Of a stretch of DNA of 64,000 nucleotides, positions 16,279 to 24,338 are shown one piece after another. This stretch comes from Streptomyces parvus (GTDB lineage Bacteria; Actinomycetota; Actinomycetes; Streptomycetales; Streptomycetaceae). Each line of letters starts with the position of its first letter. Position 1 is the stretch's first letter. The stretch is taken from assembly GCF_014648875.1 (NCBI RefSeq), contig NZ_BMRY01000002.1, positions 310,001 through 374,000 of the forward strand, written 5' to 3'. The notes under the pieces were generated by a model, which ran no database searches, had not been told where the DNA came from, and saw only the letters and a list, made by a program, of their open reading frames with translations. A program made the translations under genes and the position numbers.

Positions 16279-16855
16279 GGCGGCAGACCGTCTCGATGTC
16301 GATCTTCACCTGGGCGATCGACGCCCGGCCCGACAGCCACGTGATCAGCGCCGAGTGCCAGGTGTGCTCGATGACCCGGACCGCCGAGAGCTGCTCCGGA
16401 GTCGGGTGCTCCAGGCCCATCGCGTCCAGGATGATCGCCGTGGTCAGCCGGGAGACCGTGTCCACCTCGGGGCTCACGCTGCGGTCCGCGAACGTGAGGG
16501 CGCGGACCATGGCGTCCGCGAGGTGCGGTTCGCGCTGCAGGGCGCGGAAGGCGCGCATCAGGGTCTCCGCCACCCGCTGGGCCGCGTCCTCGCCGGCCGG
16601 CGGGCGCTTGCGGAGCGTGGTGTGCAGATGCTGGAGCTGGTCCTGCATGGTCGCGACCAGCAGATGGATCTTGGACGGGAAGTAGCGGTAGAGCGTGCCG
16701 AGCGCGACCCCGGCGGCCTCGGCCACCTCCCGCATCTGCACCGCCTCGAACCCGCCCCGGCTGGCCAGCTGGGCGCTGGCGTGCAGGATGCGGCGGCGAC
16801 GGGCCTCCTGGCGCTCGGTCAGCGCAGGCGCTGCCGGTCTGGCGTCCGCGGTCAT
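16232..16855 (-). CDS. KstR-like TetR-family repressor
   Basis: A 207-residue TetR regulator with a helix-turn-helix at about residues 20-65 (RRRRILHASAQLASRGGFEA, then REVAEAAGVALGTLYRYF). The full-length pattern (VQMREVAEAAGVALGTLYRY, PHLADAMVRALTFAD, SALITWLSGRAS) is close to KstR, the repressor of sterol and lipid catabolism in actinobacteria that binds TNNAACNNGTTNNA and responds to a CoA thioester. Two such boxes lie upstream at 17037-17071, and perfect ones occur at 27699 and 33042. I chose the ATG at 16853-16855, preceded by GGGGAC; the open frame extends 55 codons further but reads poorly. It is probably not the cluster regulator despite its position. Confidence 0.85.
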   Translation of the reverse strand: MTADARPAAPALTERQEARRRRILHASAQLASRGGFEAVQMREVAEAAGVALGTLYRYFPSKIHLLVATMQDQLQHLHTTLRKRPPAGEDAAQRVAETLMRAFRALQREPHLADAMVRALTFADRSVSPEVDTVSRLTTAIILDAMGLEHPTPEQLSAVRVIEHTWHSALITWLSGRASIAQVKIDIETVCRLIDLTAEPGRETGRG

Positions 16856-17036
16856 GCTGTCCCCGTTCCACGATCCACGATCCACGATCCATGGCTTGAT
16901 CCACCCGGACGGGCGAAGCGGGCGGTCCGGGCGCGCACAGCATGCCAGGGCGTCCGTCGTGGCGCGAATCACCTGATCCGGCCGTTCCGCAGACGCTACC
17001 TGCCGGTAGATTCGACGCACGTCGAGCGATCAAGTA

Positions 17037-17071
17037 CGAAACTTGTTCAGCTAAGTCTGAAACTTGTTCTA
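17037..17071. promoter_or_regulatory. Tandem KstR-type boxes
   Basis: CGAAACTTGTTCAG (17037-17050) and TGAAACTTGTTCTA (17058-17071) both contain AACNNGTT. The second matches TNNAACNNGTTNNA at every fixed position; the first misses only the two outermost. They lie between the KstR-like gene (start 16855, leftward) and the glycosyltransferase gene (start 17126, rightward), so they may serve autoregulation, control of the glycosyl operon, or both. A threefold CCACGAT repeat sits at 16868-16888 in the same 270-base gap. Confidence 0.65.
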
Positions 17072-17125
17072 GATTAGCGCGACCGGTTACGCTCCGGCGA
17101 ACACGCAGTCAGAAGGGGGCCGAGT

Positions 17126-18439
17126 GTGACCGCTGAGGCCATAGAGACAGGCCCCCGCACGGGCGACGGCAGCATCGCCGGGACCGGCGACCGGCCGTTG
17201 CGCATCGCACTCCTCACGTACAAGGGCAATCCGTTCTGCGGCGGCCAGGGTGTGTACGTACGCCACCTCGGGCGGGAGCTCGCGCGGCTCGGGCACAGCG
17301 TCGAGGTCATCGGCGCGCAGCCCTACCCGGTGCTCGACGAGGGCGTCCCGCTGACCGAGCTGCCCAGCCTGGACCTCTACCGGCAGCCCGACCCCTTCCG
17401 TACGCCGAAGCGCGGCGAGTACCGCGACTGGATCGACCTCGCCGAGGTCGCCACGATGTGGACCGGCGGCTTCCCCGAACCGCTCACCTTCAGTCTGCGC
17501 GCCCGCCGCCACCTGCTCTCCCGGCGCGGCGAGTTCGACGTCGTCCACGACAACCAGACCCTCGGGTACGGACTCCTCGGCGACCTCGGGGCCCCGCTGG
17601 TCACGACGATCCACCATCCGATCACCGTGGACCGCAGGCTCGACCTGGCCGCCGCGACCAGCCGCCGCCGGCGCGCCTCCGTACGCCGCTGGTACGCCTT
17701 CACGCGGATGCAGAAGCGGGTCGCCCGCAAGCTGGACACCGTCCTCACCGTCTCCGGCTCCTCCCGCGACGAGATCGTCGAGGACCTCGGCGTACGCAAG
17801 GACCGGATCAGCGTCGTCCACATCGGGGCGGACACCGACCTGTGGTCGCCCGACCCCTCCGTCCCCGAGGTCCCGGGCCGCATCGTCACCACATCCAGCG
17901 CCGACGTCCCCCTCAAGGGCCTCGTCCACCTCGTCGACGCGCTCGCCAAGCTCCGCACCGAGAACCCCGCCGCCCACCTCGTCGTCGTCGGCAAGCGCGC
18001 CGAGGACGGGCCGGTCGCCCGTGCCATCGAGCGGCACGGGCTCGCGGACGCCGTCGAGTTCGTCAAGGGCATCACCGATGCCGAGCTGGTCGACCTGGTG
18101 CGCAGCGCCCAGGTCGCCTGCGTGCCCTCGCTGTACGAAGGTTTCTCGCTGCCCGCCGCCGAGGCCATGGCCACCGGCACCCCGCTCGTCGCCACCACCG
18201 GCGGGGCGATCCCCGAGGTCTCCGGCCGCGACGGGGAGACCTGTCTCGCCGTCCCGCCCGGCGACGCGGACGCGCTGGCCGGCGCGCTGACCCGGCTGCT
18301 GGCCGACCCGGAGCTGCGCGCCCGGCTCGGCGCGGCGGGCCGCGCACGGGTGCTGGCCAACTTCACCTGGGCCCGGGCGGCCGCCGGAACGGCCGAGCTG
18401 TACCGTCGGGCGATCACCGCCCGCGGAGTCCGCAGGTGA
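17126..18439 (+). CDS. Family 4 glycosyltransferase
   Basis: A 437-residue GT-B enzyme of family GT4. The N-terminal Rossmann half shows GGQGVYVRHLGRELARLGH at about 40-58 (acceptor side). The C-terminal half carries the donor-binding signature VPSLYEGFSLPAAEAMATG followed by TPLVATTGGAIPEV, with the E-x7-E pair. It transfers a sugar from a nucleotide donor; the acceptor is unknown. The GTG start is preceded by AAGGGGG. It is the first of three same-strand genes followed by a methyltransferase (52 bases later) and a toroid-fold protein, an arrangement I recall as recurrent in Streptomyces. Confidence 0.9.
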   Translation: MTAEAIETGPRTGDGSIAGTGDRPLRIALLTYKGNPFCGGQGVYVRHLGRELARLGHSVEVIGAQPYPVLDEGVPLTELPSLDLYRQPDPFRTPKRGEYRDWIDLAEVATMWTGGFPEPLTFSLRARRHLLSRRGEFDVVHDNQTLGYGLLGDLGAPLVTTIHHPITVDRRLDLAAATSRRRRASVRRWYAFTRMQKRVARKLDTVLTVSGSSRDEIVEDLGVRKDRISVVHIGADTDLWSPDPSVPEVPGRIVTTSSADVPLKGLVHLVDALAKLRTENPAAHLVVVGKRAEDGPVARAIERHGLADAVEFVKGITDAELVDLVRSAQVACVPSLYEGFSLPAAEAMATGTPLVATTGGAIPEVSGRDGETCLAVPPGDADALAGALTRLLADPELRARLGAAGRARVLANFTWARAAAGTAELYRRAITARGVRR

Positions 18440-18491
18440 CTGCGACCGCGTTTACCGGAACCCGTACCTCCGACCTCGAAGGCAGGCCCTC

Positions 18492-19223
18492 GTGCTGACC
18501 GTCGACTTCACCCGCTTCCCGCTCGCCGCCGGCGACCGAGTGCTCGACCTGGGCTGCGGTGCCGGCCGGCATGCCTTCGAGTGTTACCGGCGCGGTGCGC
18601 AGGTCGTCGCCCTCGACCAGAACGGCGAGGAGATCCGCGAGGTCGCCAAGTGGTTCGCCGCGATGAAGGAGGCCGGCGAGGCCCCCGAGGGCGCGACCGC
18701 CACCGCGATGGAGGGCGACGCCCTCAACCTGCCCTTCCCCGACGACTCCTTCGACGTCGTGATCATTTCCGAGGTCATGGAGCACATCCCGGACGACAAG
18801 GGCGTCCTCGCCGAGATGGTCCGGGTCCTCAAGCCGGGCGGCCGGATAGCGATCACCGTCCCGCGGTACGGCCCCGAGAAGATCTGCTGGACGCTCTCCG
18901 ACGCGTACCACGAGGTCGAGGGCGGCCACATCCGCATCTACAAGGCCGACCAGCTCCTCGCCCGGATCCGCGAGGCCGGACTCAAGCCGTACGGCACCCA
19001 CCACGCGCACGCCCTGCACTCGCCGTACTGGTGGCTCAAGTGCGCCTTCGGCGTCGACAACGACAAGGCCCTGCCGGTGCGGGCGTACCACAAGCTGCTG
19101 GTCTGGGACATCATGAAGAAGCCGCTCGCGACCCGGGTCGCCGAGCAGCTCCTCAACCCGGTCGTCGGCAAGAGCTTCGTCGCGTACGCCACCAAGCCGC
19201 ACCTTCCGAAGGCCGAGGCGTGA
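18492..19223 (+). CDS. Class I SAM-dependent methyltransferase
   Basis: A 243-residue methyltransferase with all class I motifs: I is VLDLGCGAGRHAFE (about 18-31), II is VVALDQN, post-II is EGDALNLPFPDDSFDVVI, and III is LKPGGRIAITVP. It resembles the UbiE/type 11 group, though with a longer C-terminal part (HSPYWWLKCAFG) that could contact a membrane or large substrate. The GTG start lies 52 bases after the glycosyltransferase, and its stop overlaps the next gene (GTGA). The substrate is probably shared with the operon partners but is not known. Confidence 0.9.
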   Translation: MLTVDFTRFPLAAGDRVLDLGCGAGRHAFECYRRGAQVVALDQNGEEIREVAKWFAAMKEAGEAPEGATATAMEGDALNLPFPDDSFDVVIISEVMEHIPDDKGVLAEMVRVLKPGGRIAITVPRYGPEKICWTLSDAYHEVEGGHIRIYKADQLLARIREAGLKPYGTHHAHALHSPYWWLKCAFGVDNDKALPVRAYHKLLVWDIMKKPLATRVAEQLLNPVVGKSFVAYATKPHLPKAEA

Positions 19224-20290
19224 GCACCCCCGAACAGACCGAACACCTCGTTCTGCCGGGTGTCCTGACGGCGTCCCAGGCCGCCGAGACGGTCGCCGCG
19301 ATCGCCGCCGTACAGCGGGAGGACGGGGCGTTGCCCTGGTTCCGCGGGCACCACCTCGACCCGTGGGACCACACCGAGGCCGCGATGGCCCTGGACGCGG
19401 CCGGCGAACACGAGGCCGCGGCCCGCGCCTACGAGTGGCTCGCCCGCAACCAGAACGCCGACGGCTCCTGGTACGCCGCCTACCACGACGGCGATCCGCA
19501 GCAGCCGACGGACCGCAGCCTGGAGAGCAACTTCTGCGCGTACGTGGCCGTCGGCGTCTGGCACCACTACCTCGCCACCGGCGACGACGCGTTCGTCGAC
19601 CGGATGTGGCCCACGGTCTACGCGGCGGTCGAGTTCGTGCTCCGGCTCCAGCAGCCCGGCGGCCAGATCGGCTGGAAGCGGGAGCCCGACGGCACCCCGG
19701 TGACCGACGCGCTGCTGACCGGCTCCTCCTCCATCCACCAGGCGCTGCGCTGTGCGCTGGCCATCGCCGAGCGCCGCGAGGAGCCGCAGCCCGACTGGGA
19801 GTTGGCGACCGGGGCGCTGGCCCACGCGATCCGCAGCCACCCCGAGCGCTTCCTCGACAAGAACCGCTACTCGATGGACTGGTACTACCCGGTCCTCGGC
19901 GGCGCGGTCACCGGCACCGAGGCCACCGCCCGCATCCAGGAGGGCTGGGACCGCTTCGTCGTCCCCGGCCTCGGGGTGCGCTGCGTGCTGCCCAACCCCT
20001 GGGTGACCGGTGGCGAGAGCTGCGAACTCGCCCTGGCCCTCTGGGCGACGGGCGAGTCGGACCGGGCCCTGGAGATCCTCCAGTCCATCCAGCACCTGCG
20101 CGCCGACGGCGGGCTGTACTGGACGGGGTACGTCTTCGAGGGCAACAAGGCCGTCTGGCCCGAGGAGCTGACCACCTGGACGGCGGGCTCCCTGCTGCTC
20201 GCGGTGGCCGCGCTCGGAGGGGACGAGGCGACCACCGCGGTCTTCGGCGGCGAGCGGCTGCCGGTCGGCCTGGAGCCGGACTGCTGCTGA
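19220..20290 (+). CDS. Prenyltransferase/squalene-cyclase-like alpha-toroid protein
   Basis: A 356-residue all-helical protein with the repeats of the terpenoid-cyclase/prenyltransferase toroid fold (HTEAAMALDAAGEHEAA, WLARNQNADGSWYAA near 75, VLRLQQPGGQIGW, LRADGGLYWTGYVF). The QW-like QNADGSW repeat is present, but the DXDD catalytic motif of squalene-hopene cyclases is not seen, so cyclase activity is doubtful. It may act on a glycan or lipid acceptor, as six-hairpin glycosidases have a similar fold. The GTG start overlaps the methyltransferase stop. It ends the three-gene operon. Confidence 0.75.
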   Translation: MSTPEQTEHLVLPGVLTASQAAETVAAIAAVQREDGALPWFRGHHLDPWDHTEAAMALDAAGEHEAAARAYEWLARNQNADGSWYAAYHDGDPQQPTDRSLESNFCAYVAVGVWHHYLATGDDAFVDRMWPTVYAAVEFVLRLQQPGGQIGWKREPDGTPVTDALLTGSSSIHQALRCALAIAERREEPQPDWELATGALAHAIRSHPERFLDKNRYSMDWYYPVLGGAVTGTEATARIQEGWDRFVVPGLGVRCVLPNPWVTGGESCELALALWATGESDRALEILQSIQHLRADGGLYWTGYVFEGNKAVWPEELTTWTAGSLLLAVAALGGDEATTAVFGGERLPVGLEPDCC

Positions 20291-20313
20291 ACACCGCCCG
20301 GGGCGGGGTCGGT

Positions 20314-20604
20314 TCAGCGACGGAGCCGACCCGCCACGGCGTGCCCGATGAAGAGGTAGACCGCCGCCGCGAGACCGTAGCCGGCGACGACGTTCGCCCA
20401 CGTCTTGTCGAACGTGAACAGGTCGTACGACCAGCCGGCCAGCCAGCGGGCCGAGTCGTGCACCCACTGCACGAAGTCGTTGCCCCGGTTGGCGTCCAGC
20501 AGGTACATCAGGATCCACAGGATGATGATGAAGGCCAGGATGTCGGCCACGACGGCGATGATGCGGGCCGCTGAACTGCTTCCTGAACGGGTTCTGGGAG
20601 ACAT
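20314..20604 (-). CDS. Small two-helix membrane protein
   Basis: A 96-residue protein with a short basic N terminus and two hydrophobic segments (IIAVVADILAFIIILWILMY at about 15-34, then VVAGYGLAAAVYLFIG near 72-87). The polar stretch between them (ANRGNDFVQWVHDSARWLAG) would face outward. I do not recognise a named family. It converges with the toroid-protein gene after 23 bases and diverges from the lipoprotein gene at 20733. Confidence 0.8.
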   Translation of the reverse strand: MSPRTRSGSSSAARIIAVVADILAFIIILWILMYLLDANRGNDFVQWVHDSARWLAGWSYDLFTFDKTWANVVAGYGLAAAVYLFIGHAVAGRLRR

Positions 20605-20732
20605 GGAACTCTGGTTGCCGCTTTACGCAGGGTGAAACCCGGACGGCCCATGCCGGGTGGCCGCCGCCTGAGGAACGGGTGAGTCTGGGCGGGAGTGTCG
20701 AGATTCGTCACTCTCGGTCAGGAGGCCCCGCC

Positions 20733-21308
20733 GTGCCCCGTTCCGTACCGCTCCGCCGCACCCTGGCCGCGCTGCTGCTGTCCTGCGCCCTGGTGGCGGG
20801 CGCCACCGCGTGCGGCGGCTCCGACGACACCTCGGGCGGCAACGCGGCGAGCGCCTCGGCGGCCGCCAGCCCCGCCGTCTCCGTCTCCGCCTCGGCCCAG
20901 AAGCAGCGGCTCGCCAAGACCCGGTTCGTCGCCAACGCGGGGCTCGCGGCGGGGGCGACGTACCAGTGGATCATCAAGCCGTACCGCGCCGGGACGTTCA
21001 AGAAGGGCGCGGAGGGGCGGCGGCTCGCGCTCGTCAAGGCGGGTCTGGCGGGCGGGTTCGCCTACAACCGGCTCAAGGCCGCGGCGGAGAACGCCAAGGG
21101 CGACCCGCTGCTGTCGAAGGCCGTCGCCCCGCTCACCGCCGGGATCGAATCGCTCAAGGGCCTGGGGACCAAACTCCGCAAGGGCGAGGCGGGGGAGGGC
21201 GACGTCGGCGCGTTCGAGAGTGTCATCGACAGCATCAAGAACGCGGGCAGGGACGCGGGCGCCGAGGTGAAGGACAAGGTTCCCTCCACCTCCCAGCTGA
21301 CCGGGTAG
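20733..21308 (+). CDS. Putative lipoprotein
   Basis: A 191-residue exported protein. The GTG start at 20733 follows a strong GGAGG by seven bases. The signal peptide (RRTLAALLLSCALVAG) ends at an ATAC lipobox, followed by a Gly/Ser/Ala-rich linker. The mature part is alanine- and lysine-rich and helical (RFVANAGLAAGATYQWIIKPY, then GFAYNRLKAAAENAKGDPLL), with no cysteine or metal motif. No function is recognised. The open frame extends upstream, but those residues lack signal character. Confidence 0.82.
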   Translation: MPRSVPLRRTLAALLLSCALVAGATACGGSDDTSGGNAASASAAASPAVSVSASAQKQRLAKTRFVANAGLAAGATYQWIIKPYRAGTFKKGAEGRRLALVKAGLAGGFAYNRLKAAAENAKGDPLLSKAVAPLTAGIESLKGLGTKLRKGEAGEGDVGAFESVIDSIKNAGRDAGAEVKDKVPSTSQLTG

Positions 21309-21396
21309 CACCCGTCGGCCGATGCTGTCCGCCGGCCGGACAACTCCGGGCGGATATTGTGGTGATCACCCCGGATGCCGCCGGTTAGGGTGCCGC

Positions 21397-22176
21397 ATGA
21401 AATCTCTTTCCCACGACCGCTACTGCGACGAGATCCTGGCCCAGACCGACGCCCTGCGCGCGGTGCTGACCGGTGCCGATCTCGGCGTGACCGTTCCCAG
21501 CTGCCCCGACTGGACCCTCCGCGAGCTCGCGGTGCATGTCGGCGGCGCCCACCGCTGGGCCGGCGAGATAGTCCGCACCCGGGCCACCGAGGAGTTCCCG
21601 GATGACAAGGTGCCCGGCATCGAGGGTCCTGACAGTGAGGACCCGGCCGCGCTGGACGCCTGGCTCGCCGAAGGCGCGGCCGCCACCGTCGCCGCGCTGC
21701 GGGAGGCCGGGCCGGACACCGGGGTGTGGACCTGGGCGAAGGAGCAGCGTACGGCCTTCTGGGCGCGCCGCATGACGCACGAGACGGCCGTGCACCGGGC
21801 GGACGCGGCACTCGCCGCCCGCGCCCCGTACGAGGTCGACGCCGAGGTGGCCGCCGACACCATCGAGGAGTGGCTCGGCATCGTCGCCCTCGCCCAGGAG
21901 GAGGGCGACCCGGAGGCCGTCGAACTGCGGGGCGGTGGGCGCTCGTTGCATCTGCACGCCACCGACGTGCCCGGCGCGGAGTGGCTGATCGAGTTCGGCG
22001 ACGACCGCTTCACCTGGCGGCACGCGCACGAGAAGGCCACGGTCGCGCTGCGCGGCACGCTCACCGATCTGATGCTCGTCTTCAACCGCCGCCTGAAGCC
22101 GGCCGACCCGCGCGTGGAGGTACTGGGCGACGCGGCGCTGCTGGACTTCTGGCTGGACCGGTCCTCCTTCGGCTGA
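21397..22176 (+). CDS. Maleylpyruvate isomerase-family mycothiol-dependent enzyme
   Basis: A 259-residue protein of the TIGR03083 type. The N-terminal DinB-like four-helix part contains PSCPDWTLRELAVHVGGAHR (about 34-53), and RMTHETAVHRADA near 130 supplies metal-binding histidines. The C-terminal sterol-carrier-like part follows. Members use mycothiol, the actinobacterial thiol, for isomerase or transferase reactions; the substrate here is unknown. There is no clear ribosome site, but TAGGGT ends five bases before the ATG, so the transcript is probably leaderless. Confidence 0.88.
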   Translation: MKSLSHDRYCDEILAQTDALRAVLTGADLGVTVPSCPDWTLRELAVHVGGAHRWAGEIVRTRATEEFPDDKVPGIEGPDSEDPAALDAWLAEGAAATVAALREAGPDTGVWTWAKEQRTAFWARRMTHETAVHRADAALAARAPYEVDAEVAADTIEEWLGIVALAQEEGDPEAVELRGGGRSLHLHATDVPGAEWLIEFGDDRFTWRHAHEKATVALRGTLTDLMLVFNRRLKPADPRVEVLGDAALLDFWLDRSSFG

Positions 22177-22187
22177 GCCGTCGGATT

Positions 22188-23198
22188 CTAGGAGTTGAGC
22201 TCCGCCAGGACCCGCAGCGTGTCCGGGTCCGGGGCGGTGACCAGCAGATCGGTCACCGGGCCCGCGCGCCACAGCTCCAGCCGCTCCGCGATGCGGGCGC
22301 GCGGCCCGATCAGCGAGATCTCGTCGGCGAACGCGTCCGGCACCGCCCGCACCGCCTCCTCCTTGCGGCCCTGGAGGAACAGCTCCTGGATCCGCCGGGC
22401 CTCCTCCTCGAACCCCATGCGGGCCATCAGATCGGCGTGGAAGTTGCGGGCCGCGTGCCCCATCCCGCCGATGTAGAAGCCGAGCATCGCCTTCACCGGC
22501 CACAGCCCCTCGGCCACGTCGTCGCAGACGTGCGCGCGGGCCATCGGCGCGACCATGAACCCCTCCCGGAGCCCGGTGAGGGACGTTTCGTAGACGTCGG
22601 TGCGCAGCGGTGACCAGTACAGCGGCAGCCAGCCGTCCGCGATCTCCACCGTCTGCGCGATGTTCTTCGGGCCCTCGGCCCCCAGCAGGACCGGGAGCGA
22701 GGCGCGCAGCGGATGCGTGATCGGCTTCAGCGGCTTGCCGAGCCCCGTGGCGTCGGGGCCGTCGTACGGATGGGAGTGGAAGCGGCCCGCCAGCTCGACC
22801 GGTCCCTGCCGCGCCAGCACCTGCCGGATCACCTCGACGTACTCCCGGGTCGCCGTCAGCGGGCTCTTCGGGAACGGCCGCCCGTACCACCCCTCCACCA
22901 CCTGCGGCCCGGACAGGCCGAGACCGAGCAGCATCCGGCCGCCGGAGAGATGGTCCAGGGTCAGCGCGTGCATGGCCGTCGCGGTGGGGGTGCGGGCGGC
23001 CATCTGGACGATGCCGGTCCCCAGCCGGATCCGTGAGGTGTGGGCGGCGATCCAGGTCAGCGGTGTGAAGGCGTCCGAGCCCCAGGCCTCCGCCGTCCAC
23101 ACCGAGTCGTAGCCGAGCCGCTCGGCCTCCTGGACCAGGGCGAGCTGACCGGGGTCCGGGCCGCGGCCCCAGTACCCGAGCGCGAGTCCGAGCCGCAT
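22188..23198 (-). CDS. LLM-class F420-dependent oxidoreductase
   Basis: A 336-residue luciferase-like (beta/alpha)8 flavin or F420 oxidoreductase. Typical segments are MRLGLALGYWGRGPDP at the N terminus, GYDSVWTAEAWGSDAFTPL, TSRIRLGTGIVQMAARTP, LDHLSGGRMLLGLGLSGPQV and a C-terminal LRVLAELNS. It matches the group annotated as F420-dependent, which reduces or oxidises diverse small molecules. GGAGGGAAC lies just before the ATG. A TetR-type palindrome stands 20 bases upstream, suggesting repression by an unlinked regulator. It converges with the mycothiol-enzyme gene at 22176. Confidence 0.9.
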   Translation of the reverse strand: MRLGLALGYWGRGPDPGQLALVQEAERLGYDSVWTAEAWGSDAFTPLTWIAAHTSRIRLGTGIVQMAARTPTATAMHALTLDHLSGGRMLLGLGLSGPQVVEGWYGRPFPKSPLTATREYVEVIRQVLARQGPVELAGRFHSHPYDGPDATGLGKPLKPITHPLRASLPVLLGAEGPKNIAQTVEIADGWLPLYWSPLRTDVYETSLTGLREGFMVAPMARAHVCDDVAEGLWPVKAMLGFYIGGMGHAARNFHADLMARMGFEEEARRIQELFLQGRKEEAVRAVPDAFADEISLIGPRARIAERLELWRAGPVTDLLVTAPDPDTLRVLAELNS

Positions 23199-23217
23199 AC
23201 CGTTCCCTCCAGCCGTG

Positions 23218-23234
23218 TCTGACGATCAGTCAGA
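23218..23234. promoter_or_regulatory. Palindromic operator upstream of the LLM oxidoreductase
   Basis: TCTGACGATCAGTCAGA has six-base inverted arms (TCTGAC/GTCAGA) around five bases, typical of TetR operators. It lies 20 bases before the oxidoreductase ATG. The regulator is not identified. Confidence 0.5.
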
Positions 23235-23265
23235 TCTGTGGGGTGCGGGTTGGACTGTACGACAA

Positions 23266-23295
23266 CGGCCCCCCGCCCGGAAGGGCGAGGGGCCG
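23266..23295 (-). terminator. Hairpin terminator after the DUF5336 gene
   Basis: Two 13-base arms with one mismatch (23266-23278 and 23283-23295) enclose a GGAA-type loop, 19 bases beyond the DUF5336 stop. There is no strong T tract, as is common in high-GC actinomycetes. Confidence 0.65.
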
Positions 23296-23313
23296 CGGTC
23301 GGTGCGGTCGGGA

Positions 23314-24171
23314 TCAGCCGCGCTGGATGCCCGTGGTGTCCTGGAGGACACCACGACGGCCGTCCTGCGTCTGGGCGATCAGGCTCTGGCCGCGCTGCTC
23401 CACCGCGAGATACCAGGTGCCCGGCGCCAGTTCGGCGATCGGGTTCGGCGAACCGTCCTCGCCGTACAGCGGGCGCGCCACCGGAACGGCGAACCAGAAC
23501 GGGGTGAAGTCACCCGCCGGAGCCGCGCCGCCCTGCGCGGGCTGCGGGGCCTGGGCCTGCTGCGCCTGCGCCGGGTCGCCCTGGGCGGGCCGGCCCTGCT
23601 GGGGCGCGCCCGGGTAGCCGTAACCCTGGCTCGGCTGGGCGCCGTAGGGCGCCTGCTGCTGGCCGCCCGGGTAGCCGTAGCCCTGGCCGGGCTGCGCACC
23701 GTACGGCTGCTGGCCACCCTGGAGGCCCTGCGCCGGGGCGGTCGGGCTGAGGAGCGGGGCCTTGAGGAAGGGCACCATCGGTCCGGCGATCGCGGCGCCG
23801 GCGAGCACGATGGTGGCGAGCAGGCCGAGGATGAGGCCGGCCCCGGCGTTGTTGATGTCGAGGATCGTCCAGAAGGCGGTCCACAGCGCGAACACGGCGA
23901 GCGCCGCACCGAACTGGCCGAGGTCCAGCCCGACGACCTTGCGGCCGGGCAGCGCACGGCCGACGATCATCAGCGCCGCCGCGATGACACCGGCGAGGTA
24001 GACGCTCATCAGGATGCCGAGCGCGTCCCAGGCGTTCGGGCTGTCGAACCGGGAGCAGTCGACGCCCTGCGGGCAGTCGTAGCTGGAGAAGTCGAGGAAA
24101 GAGGCGATGAACAGCACGACCGCTGCTCCGATCACCACGCCGTCGCCTCGTGTGAGGGATCGGATATTCAC
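23314..24171 (-). CDS. DUF5336 membrane protein with Gly/Gln/Tyr-rich segment
   Basis: A 285-residue protein. Four hydrophobic segments lie in the first 145 residues (VVIGAAVVLFIASFL, LMSVYLAGVIAAALMIVG, FGAALAVFALWTAFW, GLILGLLATIVLAGAAIAG). A low-complexity stretch at about 150-205 is built on repeated YGAQPGQGYGYPG units. The C-terminal beta-rich part (FWFAVPVARPLYGEDG) may be extracellular or cytosolic. This matches DUF5336-type actinobacterial proteins of unknown role. The GTG start at 24169-24171 follows AAGGACC. The repeat could mediate self-association but this is speculation. Confidence 0.85.
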   Translation of the reverse strand: MNIRSLTRGDGVVIGAAVVLFIASFLDFSSYDCPQGVDCSRFDSPNAWDALGILMSVYLAGVIAAALMIVGRALPGRKVVGLDLGQFGAALAVFALWTAFWTILDINNAGAGLILGLLATIVLAGAAIAGPMVPFLKAPLLSPTAPAQGLQGGQQPYGAQPGQGYGYPGGQQQAPYGAQPSQGYGYPGAPQQGRPAQGDPAQAQQAQAPQPAQGGAAPAGDFTPFWFAVPVARPLYGEDGSPNPIAELAPGTWYLAVEQRGQSLIAQTQDGRRGVLQDTTGIQRG

Positions 24172-24338
24172 GTGAAGGTCCTTAGTCGGTCGTCTCGTCG
24201 GGGCGGTCGTCGCTGCCGCCGGTGCGGCTCGAAGCTCGGGAGCGGCTCCCCATCGTACGGATGAATCTATCGTCTGCCCGGGCGGGTTGCTCCCGAGCCC
24301 GGATCATGAGCGGGTATCCCCCCAATATCACCGCAGAA

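Noticed and set aside
16232..16855. TetR gene as pathway-specific regulator of the adjacent biosynthetic cluster
   Set aside because: Its sequence is KstR-like, and its predicted boxes precede lipid-catabolism genes; none is found in the cluster's divergent promoter.
16868..16888. Three CCACGAT heptamers resembling iterons
   Set aside because: Too short and few for a replication origin, and no replication gene is present; noted only as local repetition in the KstR leader.
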